DNA of 45,012 bases from Collinsella sp. AF02-46-1 (lineage in GTDB: Bacteria > Actinomycetota > Coriobacteriia > Coriobacteriales > Coriobacteriaceae): positions 29,178 to 74,189 of the forward strand of contig CAKXKM010000002.1 in NCBI GenBank assembly GCA_934876235.1, written 5' to 3'. Positions within the stretch are counted from its first letter, which is position 1. Each line of letters begins with the position of its first letter. The notes under the pieces are model-generated. The model had not been told where the DNA came from, did not search any database, and saw nothing but the letters and a program-made list of their open reading frames with translations. The position numbers and the translations under genes were made by a program. This document shows, piece by piece, positions 41,274-45,012 of this stretch.

Positions 41274-42166
41274 CAGCCAAACCTCTTCTCATCAATCGCG
41301 TGCGACGCGCAAGGCAGCATCATCCAGGCAGCGTACACAACATAGCCCCGCCACGGCGCCGGCACCGAGAGCTGCGGATAAAACGAATACTGCGTTGTCG
41401 CGATCCATGCCACCGCCACCGCGGCGGCACCAAACACCGCAAGCCCAGCCAGCGCGGCAACGTCGCTGCGCCCCAGTCGATACCGCGCATACGTCGTACG
41501 ACGCGTCGCGGCACCCCACCCGCGCGAGCGCATCGCGTCCGCGCGCTCCAGCGAATCTTCCATGCCCCAGCCCATCAACACACTCGATGCCCGCAAACGC
41601 GAACGCACGGGGTCGGCCGGCGCGCTGCCCGGCACATCAATCGCATCCTGCACCGCCAGCACCGTACGACCGCGGCGCAAAAACTGCGGGATAAGCCTCA
41701 TGCACATCGAGATCATGAGCGCAATCACCGGCGCGGCATTGCCCAGCAGCGCGAGTACCTTGTCGTATTCGAGCATCGATGCCGCCGCCTCAAACCACAA
41801 CACGCTCGCCACAAACAGCCCGCCCATGCACAGGCCGTATACCATGCTCTCCAGATACACCGCGCGCATGCCAATACGGAACAGCTCCGTCGAACCCGAG
41901 GCGCTAAACAGCGGATTGAGCAGCGCGACGATCAAAATCACCGGCAGCTGCCAGCGGAGCGCGCCCAGCGTGCGGGCAGCCCCACGCGTCGCAAATCCAT
42001 ACGCCAGCCCGCCTGCGAGCGACAGCGCGATCAGTACCGGCTGCATCGAGAACATAGTGAGCCCCAGCGTCAGCACTATATAGAGTGCCGGCACAGCCGG
42101 ATGCGACATCGAGAATGCCGCGACGGGCCCGCCGCCAAACTCCTCTCGTATGTTATCCACGGGCAC
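41273..42166 (-). CDS. ECF transporter transmembrane (T) component
   Basis: About 297 residues with some six transmembrane segments. The EcfT coupling region is clear: SMCMRLIPQFLRRGRTVLAV followed by SLERADAMRSRGWG, containing the two Ala-Arg-Gly type helices that contact the ATPases. The start is uncertain; GTG 42166 has GAGGG 7 nt upstream, while the frame is open to 42331 without coding character. Its stop overlaps the ATPase start (TGATGG), giving tight coupling. Divergent from glmU. Confidence 0.85.
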   Translation of the reverse strand: MPVDNIREEFGGGPVAAFSMSHPAVPALYIVLTLGLTMFSMQPVLIALSLAGGLAYGFATRGAARTLGALRWQLPVILIVALLNPLFSASGSTELFRIGMRAVYLESMVYGLCMGGLFVASVLWFEAAASMLEYDKVLALLGNAAPVIALMISMCMRLIPQFLRRGRTVLAVQDAIDVPGSAPADPVRSRLRASSVLMGWGMEDSLERADAMRSRGWGAATRRTTYARYRLGRSDVAALAGLAVFGAAAVAVAWIATTQYSFYPQLSVPAPWRGYVVYAAWMMLPCASHAIDEKRFG

Positions 42167-42359
42167 CCCCGTTCCCTCGCTCAAACAACAGCTCCGCAGC
42201 ACCGCCAACGCCGCACGCACGCAGTGCAAACGCCACGCCGGCGGCGCAAGCCTCAACCGCCGCAAACCAATCGTTACGCGCTCGTCATATGCCTGCGGTA
42301 TCATATTGCGCCGTGTATCGTTTCCAAACACACGTCTCTATAACGTAACAGGAGATCAC

Positions 42360-43772
42360 ATGGACGCAACCGCAATTATCCTCGCTGCCGGCGAGGGCAC
42401 CCGCATGAAGTCGAACCACTGCAAGGTTTCGCACAAGATCCTGGGTAAGCCCATGGTCCAGTGGATCGTCGACGCTACCATCAAGGCCGGCTGCAGCCGC
42501 GTCGTGGTCGTCATCGGCAGCCACGCCGACGAGATGCGCGCCCTCATCGACGGCGCCTACGCCAACAGCGCCACCAAGGTCGAGTGCGTCGAGCAGACCG
42601 AGCGCCTGGGCACCGGCCACGCCGTAAAGGTCGCGCTCGAGGCCTGCGGCATCACGCAAGGCCCCGTCGTCGTGCTCAACGGCGACCTGCCGCTCATCAC
42701 CGCCGACACCGTCGCCAAGTTCGCGCAAACCGTCGCCACCGGCGAGCTCGCCTGCACCGTCATGACCATGACCCCGCCCGATCCTTTCGGCTACGGCCGC
42801 ATCAAGCTGGGCGCCGATGGTCAGATCGAGCGCATCATCGAGCAGAAGGACTGCACGCCCGAGCAGGCCGCCACGCTGCTGGAGTGCAACGCCGGCTGCT
42901 ACGCATTTGACGGCACGCAGCTCGCCGCCCACATCAACGAGATCGGCAACGACAACGCGCAATCCGAGTACTACCTGCCCGACATGCTCGAGATCCTCAA
43001 AGGCCACGGCCAGGCTGTCTCCATCTTCCACTGCGACGACTACCGCGACGGCCTGGGCGTCAACAGCCGCATCCAGCTCGCACAGCTCACCGCCATCGCG
43101 CGCGACCGCATCAACGAGCACTGGATGGCCGAGGGCGTTACCTTCATCGACCCCACACAGGCCTGGATCGGCCCCGATGCCGTTATCGGCCGCGATACCG
43201 TCGTGTGGCCGCAGACGCACCTGATCGGCCACGTCACCGTGGGCGAGGAGTGCCAGCTCGGTCCCAACAGCCGCCTCACCGACACCACCGTCGGCAGCGG
43301 CTGCACCATCGATGAGACCATCGCCATTGAGGCCGTCATCGAGAACGGCGTCGACTGCGGCCCGCGCGCCTACCTGCGCCCGGGCACCCACATGCTCGAC
43401 GGCTCCAAGGCCGGCACGCACGTGGAGATCAAGAAGTCCACGATCGGCGAGGGTTCCAAGGTGCCCCACCTGTCCTACATCGGCGACACCACCATGGGCT
43501 CCGGCGTCAACGTGGGCGCGGGCTCCATCACCTGCAACTACGATGGCGTGCACAAGCACAAGACCGTCATCGGCAAGGACGCCTTCATTGGCTCCGACAC
43601 CATGATGGTCGCGCCCGCCCAGATCGGCGACGGTGCACTCGTGGCCGCCGGCTCCGTCATCACCGAGCCGGTCCCGGCAGACGCGCTCGGTCTGGGCCGC
43701 GCCCGTCAGGTAAATATTGAGGGCTGGGCCGCCGATTACCGCCGCCGCCTGCACGAGGACGACGAGGTATAA
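42360..43772 (+). CDS. glmU: Bifunctional N-acetylglucosamine-1-phosphate uridyltransferase / glucosamine-1-phosphate acetyltransferase
   Basis: A 470-residue enzyme making UDP-GlcNAc for peptidoglycan. The pyrophosphorylase domain (1-230) starts with IILAAGEGTRMKSNHCKVSH, with LGTGHAVKVAL and VVLNGDLPLI. The acetyltransferase half (about 255-455) is a left-handed beta helix with hexapeptide repeats and the catalytic stretch LRPGTHM, KKSTIGEGSKVPHLSYIGD, NVGAGSITCNYDG. AGGAG precedes the ATG. Full length, no anomalies. Followed by its own terminator, then prs, the usual glmU-prs order. Confidence 0.97.
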   Translation: MDATAIILAAGEGTRMKSNHCKVSHKILGKPMVQWIVDATIKAGCSRVVVVIGSHADEMRALIDGAYANSATKVECVEQTERLGTGHAVKVALEACGITQGPVVVLNGDLPLITADTVAKFAQTVATGELACTVMTMTPPDPFGYGRIKLGADGQIERIIEQKDCTPEQAATLLECNAGCYAFDGTQLAAHINEIGNDNAQSEYYLPDMLEILKGHGQAVSIFHCDDYRDGLGVNSRIQLAQLTAIARDRINEHWMAEGVTFIDPTQAWIGPDAVIGRDTVVWPQTHLIGHVTVGEECQLGPNSRLTDTTVGSGCTIDETIAIEAVIENGVDCGPRAYLRPGTHMLDGSKAGTHVEIKKSTIGEGSKVPHLSYIGDTTMGSGVNVGAGSITCNYDGVHKHKTVIGKDAFIGSDTMMVAPAQIGDGALVAAGSVITEPVPADALGLGRARQVNIEGWAADYRRRLHEDDEV

Positions 43773-43788
43773 CGTTTTACCAAGCACA

Positions 43789-43822
43789 AAAGGAGCTGCT
43801 CCATGGGGGCGGCTCCTTTTTC
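43789..43822 (+). terminator. glmU terminator
   Basis: AGGAGC-TGCTCC pairs with GGGGGC-GGCTCCT in an imperfect stem, followed by TTTTTCT. It is 17 bases after the glmU stop, so prs probably has its own promoter (TACAAT at 43913-43918 is a candidate -10). Confidence 0.75.
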
Positions 43823-43964
43823 TATCGTGACCTGCGCAACCGGATGAGTGGTCGGTTCGTGTCCGTTGGCGGTAAAGACGTTATCAAGACCCGATAAACC
43901 CCGCCGCGCGGTTACAATGCAACAAGGCATCTATATGGCATTCGATGTATAAAGGAGAAGGGTA

Positions 43965-44951
43965 ATGCCGATTAATGATCCCGAGAAGTCGGAGAATATG
44001 CGCAAGTCCATCCGCGTGTATTCCGGTTCCTCCAACCGTCCCCTCGCTCAGAAGATTGCTGAGTACCTTGGGGTCGAGCTTTCGGGCCTTACGCTAAAGC
44101 AGTTCGCCAATGGTGAGATTTACGCCCGCTACGACGAGACCGTCCGCGGCGCCGACGTCTTCCTGATTCAGTCCGTGGCCGGCGGCAACGTCAACGACAT
44201 GCTCATGGAGCTGCTCATCGCCACCGACGCTGCCAAGCGCGCATCCGCCCGCTCCATCACCGCCGTTATCACCCACTACGGCTATGCCCGCCAGGACCGC
44301 AAGGCCGGCCCGCGCGAGCCCATCACCGCCCGCCTCGTCGCCAACCTGCTCGAGCGTGCCGGCGTCAACCGCATCATCACCCTCGACCTGCACCAGGGCC
44401 AGATCCAGGGCTTCTTCGATATCCCGGTTAACCACCTGTCCGCACTGCCGCTATTTGGCCAGTACTACAACGACATGCACTTCGACACCGACAACCTGGT
44501 TGTCGTCTCCCCCGACGTGGGTCGCGCCAAGGCCGCCAAGAAGCTGTCCGACATGCTCGGCTGCGACCTGGCCATCGCCCACAAGGGCCGTCCGCGCCAC
44601 AACGCCGCCGAGGTCATGGGCATCATCGGTGACATCAAGGGCAAGACCTGCATCATCAACGACGACATGATCGACACCGCTGGCACCCTGTGCGCCAACG
44701 TCAAGGAGCTCAAGGCTATGGGCGCCGGCGACATCTACGTCTGCGCCACCCACGGCATCTTCTCCGGTCCGGCCATCGAGCGCCTGAACGATGCCCCCAT
44801 CGTCGAGTGCGTCGTCACCGACGCCATCCCCGTCGAGGTCGGCGGCAAGATCAAGACTATCTCGGTCGCCGAGGAGTTCGCTCAGGCCATCTCCGCCGTT
44901 TACCACGAGGAGCCCGTCTCCACGCTCGTCGGCGGCGACTTCGCGCTGTAG
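43965..44951 (+). CDS. prs: Ribose-phosphate pyrophosphokinase
   Basis: A 328-residue PRPP synthetase supplying purine, pyrimidine, His, Trp and NAD synthesis. Signatures: SGSSNRPLAQKIAEYLG, ANGEIYARYDETVRGADVFL, THYGYARQDRKAGPREPITA (ATP loop), TLDLHQGQIQGFFDIP, and the PRPP-binding loop NDDMIDTAGTL, where the usual Val-Asp-Asp is Asn-Asp-Asp. The regulatory-loop residues typical of class I enzymes are present. AAAGGAGAAGG precedes the ATG. The window ends 61 bases after the stop with no further gene. Confidence 0.96.
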   Translation: MPINDPEKSENMRKSIRVYSGSSNRPLAQKIAEYLGVELSGLTLKQFANGEIYARYDETVRGADVFLIQSVAGGNVNDMLMELLIATDAAKRASARSITAVITHYGYARQDRKAGPREPITARLVANLLERAGVNRIITLDLHQGQIQGFFDIPVNHLSALPLFGQYYNDMHFDTDNLVVVSPDVGRAKAAKKLSDMLGCDLAIAHKGRPRHNAAEVMGIIGDIKGKTCIINDDMIDTAGTLCANVKELKAMGAGDIYVCATHGIFSGPAIERLNDAPIVECVVTDAIPVEVGGKIKTISVAEEFAQAISAVYHEEPVSTLVGGDFAL

Positions 44952-45012
44952 TCGCATCGTCCTTGCAACCCGGCGCATCGCCGCCGGAACAGAAGAAACC
45001 CCCGCGCTCCCC

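Noticed and set aside
42167..42359. Vitamin riboswitch upstream of the ECF operon
   Set aside because: The gap to divergent glmU is under 200 bases and I saw no cobalamin, TPP or FMN riboswitch core.

Overview
The window is a high-GC bacterial chromosome segment. Gene content (OYE-type flavoenzymes, PucR regulator, ECF transporter, fused FolP-FolK, encoded-CCA initiator tRNA, strong Shine-Dalgarno sites) suggests a gut actinobacterium of the class Coriobacteriia, most likely Collinsella or a close relative. The taxon is inferred from gene style; no database was searched.

Layout. Bases 1-1864: a partial NuoL/EchA/HyfB-type proton-pumping membrane subunit, minus strand. 2151-2546: an orphan IS3/IS150-type OrfA with two HTH units. 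2996-12912: a redox island of an old-yellow-enzyme/2,4-dienoyl-CoA reductase-like protein, a divergent PucR-type regulator, a flavodoxin-like protein with a zinc ribbon, a NuoF-derived Fe-S protein, a NuoG-GltD fusion and a fumarate-reductase-like flavoprotein. Together they look like an NAD(P)H-to-flavin-reductase electron system for an unknown organic acceptor. Two arrays of one 57-bp palindromic repeat family sit at 5168-5385 and 13404-13576.

13662-32971 is an integrative mobilizable element of about 19.3 kb inserted in the 3' part of tRNA-fMet. A 52-bp direct repeat marks its ends (13662-13713 and 32920-32971); the intact tRNA is at the right end. It carries a replacement terminator for the tRNA and similar sub-terminal sequences at both ends. 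Its backbone is DUF2958- and DUF4313-like genes, a relaxase, a VirD4-type coupling protein, a MobC-like protein, a VapE-like helicase, an Xis-like protein and a tyrosine integrase. I see no mating-pair-formation genes, so it should depend on a helper. Its cargo is nuclease-rich: a left-end protein with a C-terminal nuclease-like domain, a LexA-box-controlled pair of paralogous small proteins, a membrane-anchored HNH nuclease, and an overlapping operon of an MmeI-like restriction-modification enzyme, an EcsC-like protein and an Mrr-like endonuclease. That operon is the best candidate for an undescribed composite defence system.

33196-44951 is housekeeping: coaX, a BirA-like ligase, a folP-folK fusion with an odd insertion, a sirtuin, an exonuclease III, an ECF transporter (S, fused A-A, T), glmU and prs. 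Palindromic repeats lie in the gaps, and one appears to lie in frame inside the ECF ATPase linker.
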